DNA of 62,596 bases. It comes from Komagataeibacter melomenusus (lineage in GTDB: Bacteria > Pseudomonadota > Alphaproteobacteria > Acetobacterales > Acetobacteraceae). Numbering within the stretch: the first letter of the stretch is position 1; the number at the start of each line of letters is the position of its first letter. Location: positions 1-62,596 of the forward strand of contig NZ_JABJWC010000019.1 of assembly GCF_013155395.1 (NCBI RefSeq), in the 5' to 3' direction. The notes beneath the pieces are model-generated. The model ran no database searches, was not told the DNA's origin, and saw only the letters and a list, made by a program, of their open reading frames with translations. This document shows, piece after piece, positions 34,637 through 43,807 of the stretch. The position numbers were made by a program, and so were the translations under genes.

Positions 34637-36996
34637 CGCCGCCCGGCCAGCACATAGGTGCGCGTCAGCCCCGCGCCGGGAATGAAGAAGCGCCCACGCT
34701 CACGGAACAGGAAGTTCTGGCGCAGTTGATGATAGACATCCTCCGTCACCTGGATGGTGCCGACATCAGGCGCGCCCTGCGCCATCATCTCGGCCATGCC
34801 CATGGCGTCGCCCCACAGGTTGAAGGCCTGCGGCGCCTTGCCAAGCAGGCCGCCAAAGACGGGGCCGACATCGATGCCGATGCGGAAGACGGGGTCGAGA
34901 TCCTCCTTCGCCAGCACGGCCAGCGTGCTCTCACGCATCATCAGCGCCGCGTTGGCCATGCGGAAGGCCGCCCCCTTGTCCGGCGTGCGTGAGCAGCCCG
35001 CCACGCACACCACGCGATGACCGAGCATGCGGATGGAGAACAGGCCGCACTGCCGGGCGATATCCTGCAGCATGCCCGCCATCGAATCGATGAGCTTGAG
35101 GTTGGCCATCGGGTCGTTCTGGGCCGTCATGACCATGTCCGACAGGCTGATGACCATGATGGCCACGGCAGGGAAGAACCCTTCCATACTGGCCAGGTCC
35201 TGCGCCGCGGGCTGGCCGTTCATGCCCAGGCTGCCGGGTGCGAGCAGGAAGCCCTGGCTGGGATCATGCGGCACTTCATCGGGCGAGGGCTCGGATTCCA
35301 GTTCCTCACGCGCGGCGGCGACCGCCGTGTAATGCTGTGCCGAGAAGCGGGCCGCCGCAACGCCCGCCATCATCTCGACAAAGTGGGAGACCACCTCCGC
35401 CCGCGGCGCATCCTCAAGCGTGATGACGCCCACAGGGCCGCTGCTGCCAAGAATGGGGCTGCAGAACAGTGCCTGGCTGCCAAACGAGCGCATGTAGATG
35501 CGGTAGAACGCCCCGACCCGCTCATCACCCGCAGCATTCTGCGTTGCCAGCACATCACCATGCGAGACGGCATCGAAAAAGGTCTTGAGGTCGGTGGTGG
35601 CCATCTCGAAGCCACCGGAATGCACATCTTGCTGCCGGTCGTAGGAATCGATGCACATCAGCGTATGCCCGTCATGCAGGATGCGCCAGATGGCGGCGCG
35701 CCGGGCGTGGGACTGGTCGGCCAGTGTCTCGGTCAGGAGCAGGGCGTTATCTTCGGGGTTGAACAGGTCCGGATAGGTTGCGACCGACTGCAGGGCATGG
35801 CTCTCGTAATTGGCCACGGCACGGGACTGCGCGATCTGCGCGCGCATATGGTCGGCCCGGCGCGCCTGCAGGAACAAAAGCAGCCCCAGCCCCGAGGCCA
35901 GGAACACCACCAGGACGATGAAGAGCAGGTTCTGCCGCCCATCCGCCATGGCGAACTGCGAGAAATCATCCTCCGGCGCCACGAGCAGCAGCACCCAGCT
36001 ATCGCTGCCAACGGGCAGGTTGGCGGTAATGGTGACGTAATTCTTGCCCTTGACCTTGACCGTGCGCGCGCCATCGCCATGAACGCGATATTCATCAAAC
36101 GCCTTGGTCATGACCGGAAAGTGCTGCGGGTCGAGCTTCATTTTGTCAGGATCGCCGCCAGCCGCCGCCTCGGCCTCCCGCATGCCGTGGCCTGCCAGCA
36201 CATGCCCGTCGCGATCCATCAAGATGGCGTTGCCACTTTCACCAATGCGCAGGGAATTGAGGAATTTGTTCAGGTGCGCCAGCGACATGTTGATGGCATA
36301 GACATAGGTCTTGTCATCCTGCCCCTTATAGGGAATGGCCGCCGTAAGCGTGAGCTGGCGGGTCACTTCCACGATATAGGGACGGGTCCAGTGCAACTGG
36401 CCTTCCTTGACCGTATCGGCAAACCAGGCATGGCCGCGCGGGTCGTAGCTGCCGGCCGCGGTCTGCCACTGCCTGAGCATCTTGCCATTGGCGTCGCGCA
36501 GTTCATGGGTGAAGACGGGCGGCTTGTCCGCCTGCCTGACCAGGGTGGTCAGGGCCACCTGCTGGTCGTTCTCGCCATGTTCAAGCGTGCTGAAATTACC
36601 ATCGCCATCAGCGATGTAGAAAGACTGGATCTGCGGCACGTTGCGCAGCATGGTGCTGCTGTAGCCCATGAAGATCTTCTGTTCCACCGCGGGCGCGCCA
36701 TGTTCGAGCATGTCACGCGCCACCACGCTGCCAGACGAGGCGGGCGCAAGGAAGGAATTGACTTCCTTGGCGATGTAATCCTGCTGGCTGACCAGCAGTT
36801 CATGCGTCAGGGCAAGGGCTCCGGTGCGCACCGTGCGGTAGGAGTGCCAGCCAAAGCCTGCGATGATGGCAATGATGCCCACCACGCACGCCACGGGCAC
36901 GCCCACATGCAGCAGGAAACGCTTGACCTGATCGGAAGGGGCAATCGTGGGATCGACAATCTCGTCCGTGGACAATGCTCTCTTCCTGTTCAACAC
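34633..36996 (-). CDS. dCache-GAF sensor with catalytically degenerate class III cyclase domain
   Basis: A 787-residue membrane protein: helix 1 at 27-49, a periplasmic double-Cache sensor at about 60-345, helix 2 at 356-377, a GAF-like domain at about 400-550, a linker, and a cyclase-type domain at about 608-785. Fold motifs persist (FRIGIDVGPVFGGLLG, NLWGDAM), but key residues are gone. The first metal Asp is replaced (VISLSDM for LFADI), the second is His (MLGHR for TIGDG), and the catalytic Asn and Arg of GDTVNxAxRM read Gly and Met. It is therefore probably a pseudo-cyclase, perhaps a regulator. It is the first gene of the Mla-like operon, 74 bases after dnaQ. Confidence 0.72.
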   Translation of the reverse strand: MLNRKRALSTDEIVDPTIAPSDQVKRFLLHVGVPVACVVGIIAIIAGFGWHSYRTVRTGALALTHELLVSQQDYIAKEVNSFLAPASSGSVVARDMLEHGAPAVEQKIFMGYSSTMLRNVPQIQSFYIADGDGNFSTLEHGENDQQVALTTLVRQADKPPVFTHELRDANGKMLRQWQTAAGSYDPRGHAWFADTVKEGQLHWTRPYIVEVTRQLTLTAAIPYKGQDDKTYVYAINMSLAHLNKFLNSLRIGESGNAILMDRDGHVLAGHGMREAEAAAGGDPDKMKLDPQHFPVMTKAFDEYRVHGDGARTVKVKGKNYVTITANLPVGSDSWVLLLVAPEDDFSQFAMADGRQNLLFIVLVVFLASGLGLLLFLQARRADHMRAQIAQSRAVANYESHALQSVATYPDLFNPEDNALLLTETLADQSHARRAAIWRILHDGHTLMCIDSYDRQQDVHSGGFEMATTDLKTFFDAVSHGDVLATQNAAGDERVGAFYRIYMRSFGSQALFCSPILGSSGPVGVITLEDAPRAEVVSHFVEMMAGVAAARFSAQHYTAVAAAREELESEPSPDEVPHDPSQGFLLAPGSLGMNGQPAAQDLASMEGFFPAVAIMVISLSDMVMTAQNDPMANLKLIDSMAGMLQDIARQCGLFSIRMLGHRVVCVAGCSRTPDKGAAFRMANAALMMRESTLAVLAKEDLDPVFRIGIDVGPVFGGLLGKAPQAFNLWGDAMGMAEMMAQGAPDVGTIQVTEDVYHQLRQNFLFRERGRFFIPGAGLTRTYVLAGRR

Positions 36997-37070
36997 ATCA
37001 GGGCCAGTGGAGGGGCAAGACTAGACCAAAGCCACCCGAACGGCCACTCCCTTTGTTACATACCCCCTAT

Positions 37071-37751
37071 TCAACCCAGCCACACGGGGTCGGACAGGGC
37101 GGCCACAAAGGCCTGATGGGCCTCGATTTCCGCCGTATCGGGCTGCACGCGCACGCTCACATGGCCCGGCGGCCGCGCATAGGTATAGGTTGCGATGCCC
37201 CCACCCCCTTCAGCCACCGACAGGCCCAGCCCGCGCTGGCGGCCACCGGTCAGTTCCAGATAGACCTCGGCCAGCAGCTTGCAGTCGAGCAGGGCGTTAT
37301 GGGTGGTGCGGGCCGAGAGGTCGATGCCAAAGCGGCGGCACAGCGCATCAAGGCTGTTGGGCATGCCGGGAAAACGCTCGCGCGCCATGTCCAGCGTATC
37401 GACCATGCGGCCCATGTCGAGTTCGGGCAGGCGGGCGCGGGCGAGTTCCGCATTCAGGAAGCCGAAGTCGAACCGCGCATTATGGGCGACCAGCGGGTCG
37501 CTGCCCACGAACTCGAGGAAACCGGGGGCAATCTCGGCAAATTTCGGCTTTCCCTCAAGGTCGGCATAGGTAAAGCCATGCACGCGCGATGCCTCCTCGG
37601 GCACATCGCGCTCGGGGTCGATCAGCACATGGAAATTATTGCCCGTGGGCAGGTCGCCCATCAGTTCCAGCGCCGCGATTTCAATCACGCGGTCGCCCTT
37701 GAGCGGGTCAAGACCCGTGGTTTCCGTATCGAACAGGATGGAGCGTTTCAT
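37071..37751 (-). CDS. dnaQ: DNA polymerase III epsilon subunit (proofreading exonuclease)
   Basis: A 226-residue 3'-5' exonuclease of the DEDDh type. ExoI is LFDTETTGLDP, ExoII is VAHNARFDFGFLN and ExoIII is THNALLDCKLLAEVY, which gives all four acidic residues and the general-base His. The C-terminal tail should bind the alpha subunit. The ATG overlaps the coaE stop by ATGA, a common coaE-dnaQ arrangement in alphaproteobacteria. Confidence 0.93.
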   Translation of the reverse strand: MKRSILFDTETTGLDPLKGDRVIEIAALELMGDLPTGNNFHVLIDPERDVPEEASRVHGFTYADLEGKPKFAEIAPGFLEFVGSDPLVAHNARFDFGFLNAELARARLPELDMGRMVDTLDMARERFPGMPNSLDALCRRFGIDLSARTTHNALLDCKLLAEVYLELTGGRQRGLGLSVAEGGGGIATYTYARPPGHVSVRVQPDTAEIEAHQAFVAALSDPVWLG

Positions 37752-38377
37752 ACGGGCTTTCTTCCATAGGCCGCCCATGCGGCGGGGCTGGCGTCATGCA
37801 TGGCGCGCAGCAGGCGCCTGACCTGCCGCAGCGTGTCATGCCGCGACAGCCCGGTTTCAATCACGATATCAGCCCTGCGCCGCCGGGCGGCATCGGGCAT
37901 CTGGCGGGCCAGCACGGCATCGAGTTGCGCGGGTGTCATCGTGCCACGCCGCAGCACGCGGGCGCGCTGGACGGGGGCGGGCGCGCTGACCACCACCACC
38001 TTGTTACAGAGCCGCTCGGCCCCCGTCTCGAACAGGAGCGGAATATCAAGCACCACCCACCGGCACCCGTCACGCCGCGCCCGTTCAAGGAAGCGCGTGC
38101 GCGCCGCCCGCACCAGGGGGTGCAGAATGCCCTCAAGCCCGCGCATGATGGCGGGATCACCCAGGGCCGCGCGCCGCAGCACTGCCCGCTCCAGCACGCC
38201 ATGGCGCACGCAGCCGGGCACCAGCTTTTCAATGGCGGGCAGCGCGCGGCCATGCGGGGCCTGAAGCGCGCGCACTTCGGCATCGGCATCGAACACGCGC
38301 AGGCCCGCGCGGCGCAGCAGGGCCGCCATGGTGGACTTGCCCATGCCGATCCCGCCCGTAAGCCCGAGCACCCGCAT
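37748..38377 (-). CDS. coaE: Dephospho-CoA kinase
   Basis: The last enzyme of CoA synthesis, 209 residues. The P-loop is GLTGGIGMGKST right at the N-terminus, then FDADAEVRAL, LHPLVR and VLDIPLLFETG, all typical. The start at MRVLGLTGG is fixed by homology; the frame opens further upstream but overlaps aroE. Five bases separate it from aroE. Confidence 0.93.
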   Translation of the reverse strand: MRVLGLTGGIGMGKSTMAALLRRAGLRVFDADAEVRALQAPHGRALPAIEKLVPGCVRHGVLERAVLRRAALGDPAIMRGLEGILHPLVRAARTRFLERARRDGCRWVVLDIPLLFETGAERLCNKVVVVSAPAPVQRARVLRRGTMTPAQLDAVLARQMPDAARRRRADIVIETGLSRHDTLRQVRRLLRAMHDASPAAWAAYGRKPV

Positions 38378-38382
38378 GGCGT

Positions 38383-39264
38383 TCAGCCCCCCGCGTGCGC
38401 CGCACGCAGGTCGGCATCGAGCAGGGCCTCGACCTCCGGGCCGATGGCAGGCTTCGCGCCAAACCATTTTTCAAACCCCAGCCCGGCCTGATGGATCAGC
38501 ATGCCCAACCCGTCGACCGTGCGCAGGCCGTGGCGGGCGGCCAGTTGCAGCAACCCGGTCTGGCGCGGTACGTAAACGATGTCGCACACCACAAGCCCGG
38601 CATCGGCCTGCGCCAGATCAAGCGGGAAAGCGGCATCATCCGCGCCTTCCATCCCGATCGAGGTGGTGTTGACCAGCAGCGTGCAGCCCACCAGCGCCGC
38701 ACCCGCGCGCGCCCAGTCGACCACCTCGATTCCCTCAAGCAGGGCTGCCAGCGCCTCGGCACGGGCGCGGGTGCGGTTGGCAACGATCACCTGCACGCCA
38801 CGATCCAGCAGGCTTGCGGCGATGGCGCGCGCCGCCCCGCCCGCGCCAAGCAAAAGGGCGCGCCCGCCGCGCACTGCCACGCCATGCGCCTCGACATTGG
38901 CCACGAAGCCATCACCATCGGTGGAATAGCCCTCGATCTGGCCATCAGCGGCAAAGACCAGCGTATTGACCGAGCCCGATCTCTGCGCCGAGCGGTCAAG
39001 ACGGTCCACGATGCGATAGGCGGATTCCTTGTGCGGGATGGTGACGTTCACCCCCCTGAAGCCCGCCGCCTGCAGGCCCCTCACCGCCGTGTCGAACGCG
39101 CCGGGCTGCACGGGCAGCGGCACGTAGGCGCCATTGATGCTGCCCTGCGCCAGCCAGAAATTATGCATCAGCGGCGAGCGTGAATGCGCCACCGGCCAGC
39201 CGATCACCCCTGCAAGCCGGGTGTGCCCGTCAATGCGGGGGCTGCGTTCCATCGTGTTGTTCAT
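38383..39264 (-). CDS. aroE: Shikimate dehydrogenase
   Basis: A 293-residue NADP-dependent enzyme of the shikimate pathway. Substrate-binding GWPVAHSRSPLMHN, the catalytic Lys in NVTIPHKESAY, the nucleotide loop LLGAGGAARA and the C-terminal DGLGMLIHQA are present. The ATG before NNTMERSPRIDG was chosen; another ATG lies four codons in. Clustered with coaE and dnaQ as in many alphaproteobacteria. Confidence 0.92.
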   Translation of the reverse strand: MNNTMERSPRIDGHTRLAGVIGWPVAHSRSPLMHNFWLAQGSINGAYVPLPVQPGAFDTAVRGLQAAGFRGVNVTIPHKESAYRIVDRLDRSAQRSGSVNTLVFAADGQIEGYSTDGDGFVANVEAHGVAVRGGRALLLGAGGAARAIAASLLDRGVQVIVANRTRARAEALAALLEGIEVVDWARAGAALVGCTLLVNTTSIGMEGADDAAFPLDLAQADAGLVVCDIVYVPRQTGLLQLAARHGLRTVDGLGMLIHQAGLGFEKWFGAKPAIGPEVEALLDADLRAAHAGG

Positions 39265-39281
39265 GAACGGCGTGTTCCTGC

Positions 39282-40109
39282 TCAGTGGCCTCGGTGGCGG
39301 TAGTCTTCCCAGGCCTGGGGCAGGATGCGCGCCAGCCGCGCGGCCCACCTGGCCTGCCCCTCGGGGGTGGCGATCAGGTCCTGCCTGATCTCGATTTCCA
39401 GATAGGGCAGGCCGCGCCCTTCGGCATGCACCGGCACGGTGTAGTCGTTCGCATCCGTCAGCGCATAGGGTTCGTTACTGCCCACCACCAGCCCGTCTTC
39501 CGCTGCCAGCAGGTCACGCACGCGCAGGCCGAAGGCGGGGTTGCGGTTGTGCAGCACGCCGGTATGCCACGGGCGGGCCTGGCCGTTCATGCAATCGGTA
39601 AAGCTGTGCAGCGAGACCAGCACCACCGGCAGGCCAGCCTCGATCCGCGTGGAAATCTCGCTGCCGATCTTCTGGTGGTAGGGCAGGAAGATTTCCTCCA
39701 CCCGCCAGCCTTCCGCATCGGCGCTGAGGCCCGCATTGGCGGGCACCGGCGTGCCGTCGCTTTCGCGCACGATGGAGGTGGGGTGCCCCGGCGCGCGGTT
39801 GCAGTCTATCACGAGGCGGGAATAGGCCTGCTCGATCAGCACGCAGCCCAGATGCCCGGCCAGAAGGCGGCCGGTTTCAGCCATGCCCAGGTCACAGGCG
39901 ATATGGCGCGCCCGGTCCTGGGCACTCACCCCCATGTCGCCCAATGCTGCGGGAATGGCGCGGCCCGCATGGTCGCTGACCAGCACGAAGGGCAGCCCCC
40001 CTGCCGTGGCCACGCCATCAAGCGCCGACGGGCCGAACTGGATGACCGGCGCCGGGTCGGCCGGGGTCAGCAGACGCGGCGGCTCCTGTGCAAGGGCTGC
40101 ATGGTGCAT
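39282..40109 (-). CDS. N-formylglutamate amidohydrolase family protein
   Basis: A 275-residue member of the family that hydrolyses N-formyl-glutamate or related formyl-amino acids. Visible are FVLVSDHAGRAIP, IDCNRAPGHPTSI, PYHQKI, LVSLHSFTDCMNG and LEIEIRQDLI, which hold the likely zinc ligands and catalytic Glu. AGAGGA lies about 12 bases before the ATG. It starts the aroE-coaE-dnaQ unit and is divergent from argH across 249 bases. No histidine-utilisation genes are near, so its real substrate is open. Confidence 0.8.
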   Translation of the reverse strand: MHHAALAQEPPRLLTPADPAPVIQFGPSALDGVATAGGLPFVLVSDHAGRAIPAALGDMGVSAQDRARHIACDLGMAETGRLLAGHLGCVLIEQAYSRLVIDCNRAPGHPTSIVRESDGTPVPANAGLSADAEGWRVEEIFLPYHQKIGSEISTRIEAGLPVVLVSLHSFTDCMNGQARPWHTGVLHNRNPAFGLRVRDLLAAEDGLVVGSNEPYALTDANDYTVPVHAEGRGLPYLEIEIRQDLIATPEGQARWAARLARILPQAWEDYRHRGH

Positions 40110-40358
40110 TGTGGCGTAACGTCCTCTGCCATGGGCGGGTTGGGTGCCGACATTACAGCCCCGGCCCGCCAAGTGAAAGACCCCGTCGGGGCGGCACGCC
40201 GCAACCCCGCCCCGCGCCACGCCGCCTTCGCGCAGGATTGCGGCGCGCCATGATTGTATCTGCCGCGCCGCGCCGGTAGGGTGCGCTGCGCGCAATGGCA
40301 TCATGCCATGGATGACGCGCCACAATCCTTTTCACACTTGGGGTAGCTGGAACACAGG

Positions 40359-41783
40359 ATGCCGGGGAACGCAAAAACGCTGACGGATCAGGACGCGCAC
40401 AAGGCGAACGCACAATGGGGCGGGCGCTTTGCCGGGGGGCCTGCGGCCATCATGCAGGACATCAATGCCTCGATCGGCTTTGACAAGGCGCTGTGGCGGC
40501 AGGACATCGCGGGATCGAAAGCCCATGCCACCATGCTCGCGAAGACCGGCATCATCTCGAACGAGGACGCCCGGGCCATTACCGAGGGGCTGGACCAGAT
40601 CGGCCGCGAGATCGCGGCGGGCACGTTCGAGTTCAGCACCGCCCTTGAAGATATTCACATGAATATCGAGGCCCGCCTGTCCGACCGCATTGGCGAGGCG
40701 GGCAAGCGCCTGCACACCGCGCGATCGCGCAATGACCAGGTGGCGACCGATTTCCGCCTGTGGGTGCGCGATGCGATTGACGGGCTGGACCAGCAGGCCG
40801 CCGCCCTCATGCGCGCCCTTGCCCGCCGCGCGCGCGAGCACGCGGCAACGCCCATGCCCGGCTTCACCCACCTGCAGACCGCCCAGCCCGTGACCTTCGG
40901 CCATCACCTCATGGCCTATGTCGAGATGCTGGCGCGCGATCGCGGCCGCCTGAACGACGCCCGGCGCAGGCTCAATGAATCCCCGCTCGGCTCGGCAGCA
41001 CTTGCGGGCACGTCCTTCCCCATCGACCGGGAGATGACGGCCCATGCGCTGGGCTTCGACCGCCCCACCGCCAACTCGCTCGATGCCGTGTCGGACCGCG
41101 ATTTCGCGCTGGAATATCTCTCGGCCCTGTCCATCATGGCGATGCACCTCTCGCGCCTGGCGGAGGAAATCGTGATCTGGTGCTCGGCCCCCTTCTCGTT
41201 CATCCGCCTGTCGGATGCATTCACCACCGGCTCGTCCATCATGCCGCAAAAGCGCAACCCGGACGCAGCCGAGCTAGTGCGCGCCAAGGGCGGCCGCATT
41301 ACCGGCGCGCTGGTGGGGCTGCTGACAGTCATGAAGGGCCTGCCGCTGGCCTATGCCAAGGACATGCAGGAAGACAAGGAACCCGTCTTCGCCGCCACCG
41401 ATGCCGCAACCCTGTGCCTTGCCGCCATGGATGGCATGGTGCGCGACCTCACGGTCAATGAGGCACAGATGCGCGCCTATGCCGGGTCCGGCTTCTCCAC
41501 CGCCACCGACCTGGCCGACTGGCTGGTGCGCGTGCTCAAGGTGCCCTTCCGCACCGCGCACCATGTGACGGGCCGCCTCGTGGGCAAGGCGGAAGCCAAG
41601 GGCGTGGGGCTGGCCGAACTGAGCCTTGCGGAAATGCAGGAAGAGGAAGCGGGCATCACGCAGGACATCTTCTCGGTGCTGAGCGTCGATTCCTCCATCG
41701 CCTCGCGCACCAGCCACGGCGGCACGGCGGCCGATAACGTACGGGCACAGGCCACCCGCTGGCTTGACACACTGGGAGCATGA
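40359..41783 (+). CDS. argH: Argininosuccinate lyase
   Basis: The final enzyme of arginine synthesis, 474 residues, aspartase/fumarase superfamily. [11 protein letters not shown] at the start, [16 protein letters not shown], the TGFTHLQ-like [12 protein letters not shown] and the signature [12 protein letters not shown] with the catalytic Ser loop are all present. The ribosome-binding site is weak. Its stop overlaps the small lipoprotein gene by ATGA. Confidence 0.95.
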   Translation: MPGNAKTLTDQDAHKANAQWGGRFAGGPAAIMQDINASIGFDKALWRQDIAGSKAHATMLAKTGIISNEDARAITEGLDQIGREIAAGTFEFSTALEDIHMNIEARLSDRIGEAGKRLHTARSRNDQVATDFRLWVRDAIDGLDQQAAALMRALARRAREHAATPMPGFTHLQTAQPVTFGHHLMAYVEMLARDRGRLNDARRRLNESPLGSAALAGTSFPIDREMTAHALGFDRPTANSLDAVSDRDFALEYLSALSIMAMHLSRLAEEIVIWCSAPFSFIRLSDAFTTGSSIMPQKRNPDAAELVRAKGGRITGALVGLLTVMKGLPLAYAKDMQEDKEPVFAATDAATLCLAAMDGMVRDLTVNEAQMRAYAGSGFSTATDLADWLVRVLKVPFRTAHHVTGRLVGKAEAKGVGLAELSLAEMQEEEAGITQDIFSVLSVDSSIASRTSHGGTAADNVRAQATRWLDTLGA

Positions 41784-41947
41784 AAATGAACATCCTGACC
41801 AACCTGCGCCGGGGCGCGCCCCGCTTCATGCTCATGGTGGCCATGCTGGCCGCCCTGAGTGCCACGCTGGGCGCCTGCGGGCGCATTGGCAACCCGCACA
41901 GCCCCAGCAAGGCGATCTACAACAACTACCCCGACAAGGACCGCTAG
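41780..41947 (+). CDS. lptM: Small LptM-like lipoprotein
   Basis: A 55-residue lipoprotein: basic N-terminus, hydrophobic core ([15 protein letters not shown]) and a lipobox LGAC with Cys33, followed by a short tail [16 protein letters not shown] small lipoprotein between argH and lysA is a recurring alphaproteobacterial arrangement; in E. coli the LptM (YifL) gene is beside dapF, and LptM promotes assembly of the LptDE lipopolysaccharide translocon. The ATG overlaps the argH stop (ATGA). The LptM call is by size, lipobox and synteny, not by detailed alignment. Confidence 0.7.
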   Translation: MKMNILTNLRRGAPRFMLMVAMLAALSATLGACGRIGNPHSPSKAIYNNYPDKDR

Positions 41948-41959
41948 GACCCGCGCCGG

Positions 41960-42361
41960 TCAGGCCAGGCTGTCTGGCCCGAAACTGTCGGGCAGCAGGT
42001 CGGCCAGCGTATGGACCACCAGCACCGTGCCCTGGGGCGAGATCATGGTGATCTCGGCCTCGGGCGGGGCGAATTCCCTTATCTTCTGGCGGCATCCCCC
42101 GCAGGGCGTGCAGGGCGCACCCGTGCCGCCGCACACCACCACGCGCCGGATCGCGCGCGCGCCTGCCGCCACCATGGCGGCTATGGCGCCTGCCTCGGCG
42201 CAGGTGCCCTCGGGGTAGGCCGCGTTCTCGACATTGCAGCCTGCGAACACCTGGCCATCCGCGGTCTCGACCGCGGCCCCGACCTGAAAGCGCGAATAGG
42301 GCGCATAGGCATGGGCCCGCACGGCCATTGCCGCCCCTGCCGCGGGGTCGTGATCCATCAT
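41960..42361 (-). CDS. cdd: Cytidine deaminase
   Basis: A 133-residue zinc deaminase of the homotetrameric class. The catalytic motif is GTCAEAGAI (Cys ligand plus Glu) with the second ligand pair in PCTPCGGCRQKI; YSRFQVGAAVE and CNVENAAYPE are standard. Two ATGs are adjacent; an AAGGA box lies about 10 bases before the first. It is inserted in reverse orientation between the argH-lipoprotein pair and lysA. Confidence 0.9.
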   Translation of the reverse strand: MMDHDPAAGAAMAVRAHAYAPYSRFQVGAAVETADGQVFAGCNVENAAYPEGTCAEAGAIAAMVAAGARAIRRVVVCGGTGAPCTPCGGCRQKIREFAPPEAEITMISPQGTVLVVHTLADLLPDSFGPDSLA

Positions 42362-42436
42362 GGGCCTGTCCTTCCTGTTCTTTCCTGCGTCAACCACCTT
42401 GGAAGGGATGCGGCAAGGCGGTATCGTGCAGGCATC

Positions 42437-43807
42437 ATGGCTGATACTCCCCTCCCCTGTCCCGGACAGGACCCTTCCGTCGCCGACCTTCTGGCCGTCC
42501 GTCCCGCGCTGTCAATGCACGCCATGGACGGGCTCGTGCTCGAGGACGTGCCGCTCAACGCCATAGCCGATGCGCTGGGCACGCCCACATGGGTGATGAG
42601 TGCGGGCACGCTGCGCGCGCGCTACCGCAGGCTGGCCAGTGCCTTTGGCGCGACGGACCGCCCGGTTTCCATCCATTTCGCGGTCAAGGCCAACGACCAT
42701 CTGGCCGTGCTGCGCGTGCTGGCGGCCGAAGGCGCGGGAGCGGACGTGGTGAGCGGGGGCGAACTGCGCCGCGCCATGGCGGCGGGCATCCCGGCGGGCA
42801 AAATCGTGTTCTCGGGCGTGGGCAAGACCGCTGACGAGATGCGCCTGGCGCTGCGCGCGGGCATTTTGCAGATCAACGTGGAAAGTGCCGAGGAACTCGA
42901 ACTCCTCTCCGCCACGGCGCAGGCCGAAGGGCTTGAGGCGGCGGTTGCCCTGCGCATCAACCCCGATGTCGATGCCGGCACCCACGCCAAGATCACCACC
43001 GGGCTTGCCAACAACAAATTCGGCATTCCCTATGACCGCGCGGTTGACCTCTATGCCCGCGCTGCCGAACTGCCCGGCATCCGCCCGGTGGGACTGGCCA
43101 TGCATATCGGCAGCCAGATCGTGCGCATGCAGCCTTACCGCACCGCCTATGCCCGGCTGGCCGCACTCGTGCATGCCATCCGCGCGCGCGGGCTGGTGGT
43201 CGATGCGCTGGATTGCGGCGGCGGCCTTGGCATTTCCTACCGCGATGAAACCGAAGGCGCGCCCGAGGCGCTGGCCGCAGCCATCGAGGCCGAACTTGGC
43301 GGGCTGGGCACGCGCCTTGCCATCGAGCCGGGGCGCTGGCTGGCCGGGCCTGCGGGCGTGCTGCTGAGCACCGTCATCCTGCGCAAGCGCGGCTATGACG
43401 GCATGCCGCCCTTCCTGGTGCTCGATGCGGCGATGAACGACCTCATGCGCCCCAGCCTGTATGATGCCTGGCACGGTATCCTGCCGCTTTCGGCCAGGGA
43501 TGCAACCGCCCCGGCCGAGACCGTGCATGTGGTCGGCCCCGTGTGCGAAAGTGGTGACACCTTCGGCCACGACCGCACCCTGCCCCACATGGAGGCAGGC
43601 GCGCGCGTGGCCCTGCTGGATTGCGGGGCCTATGGCATGGTGATGAGTTCCACCTATAACGACCGCCCGCTGGCGGCACAGGTGATGGTCGATGGCAATC
43701 GCTGGGCCGTGATCCGCCCGCGCCAGCCCGTTGAGGAACTCTGGGCCGCCGACCATGTTCCCCAGTGGGTGGACAAAGCCCTTACCCCCGCTGGCGGAGG
43801 CCTATGA
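42437..43807 (+). CDS. lysA: Diaminopimelate decarboxylase
   Basis: A fold-type III PLP enzyme of 456 residues that makes lysine from meso-diaminopimelate. The PLP Lys is in HFAVKANDH, the glycine loop in CGGGLGISY, and the substrate Cys-Glu in GPVCESGDTFG. Start is the ATG before ADTPLPCPG. Its stop overlaps the DUF4175 gene (ATGA), a pairing seen in many alphaproteobacteria. Confidence 0.95.
   Translation: MADTPLPCPGQDPSVADLLAVRPALSMHAMDGLVLEDVPLNAIADALGTPTWVMSAGTLRARYRRLASAFGATDRPVSIHFAVKANDHLAVLRVLAAEGAGADVVSGGELRRAMAAGIPAGKIVFSGVGKTADEMRLALRAGILQINVESAEELELLSATAQAEGLEAAVALRINPDVDAGTHAKITTGLANNKFGIPYDRAVDLYARAAELPGIRPVGLAMHIGSQIVRMQPYRTAYARLAALVHAIRARGLVVDALDCGGGLGISYRDETEGAPEALAAAIEAELGGLGTRLAIEPGRWLAGPAGVLLSTVILRKRGYDGMPPFLVLDAAMNDLMRPSLYDAWHGILPLSARDATAPAETVHVVGPVCESGDTFGHDRTLPHMEAGARVALLDCGAYGMVMSSTYNDRPLAAQVMVDGNRWAVIRPRQPVEELWAADHVPQWVDKALTPAGGGL

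Noticed and set aside
35017-37116. A 699-codon plus-strand open frame opposite the sensor gene
   Set aside because: The minus strand encodes a coherent dCache-GAF-cyclase protein with membrane helices; the plus frame has none.
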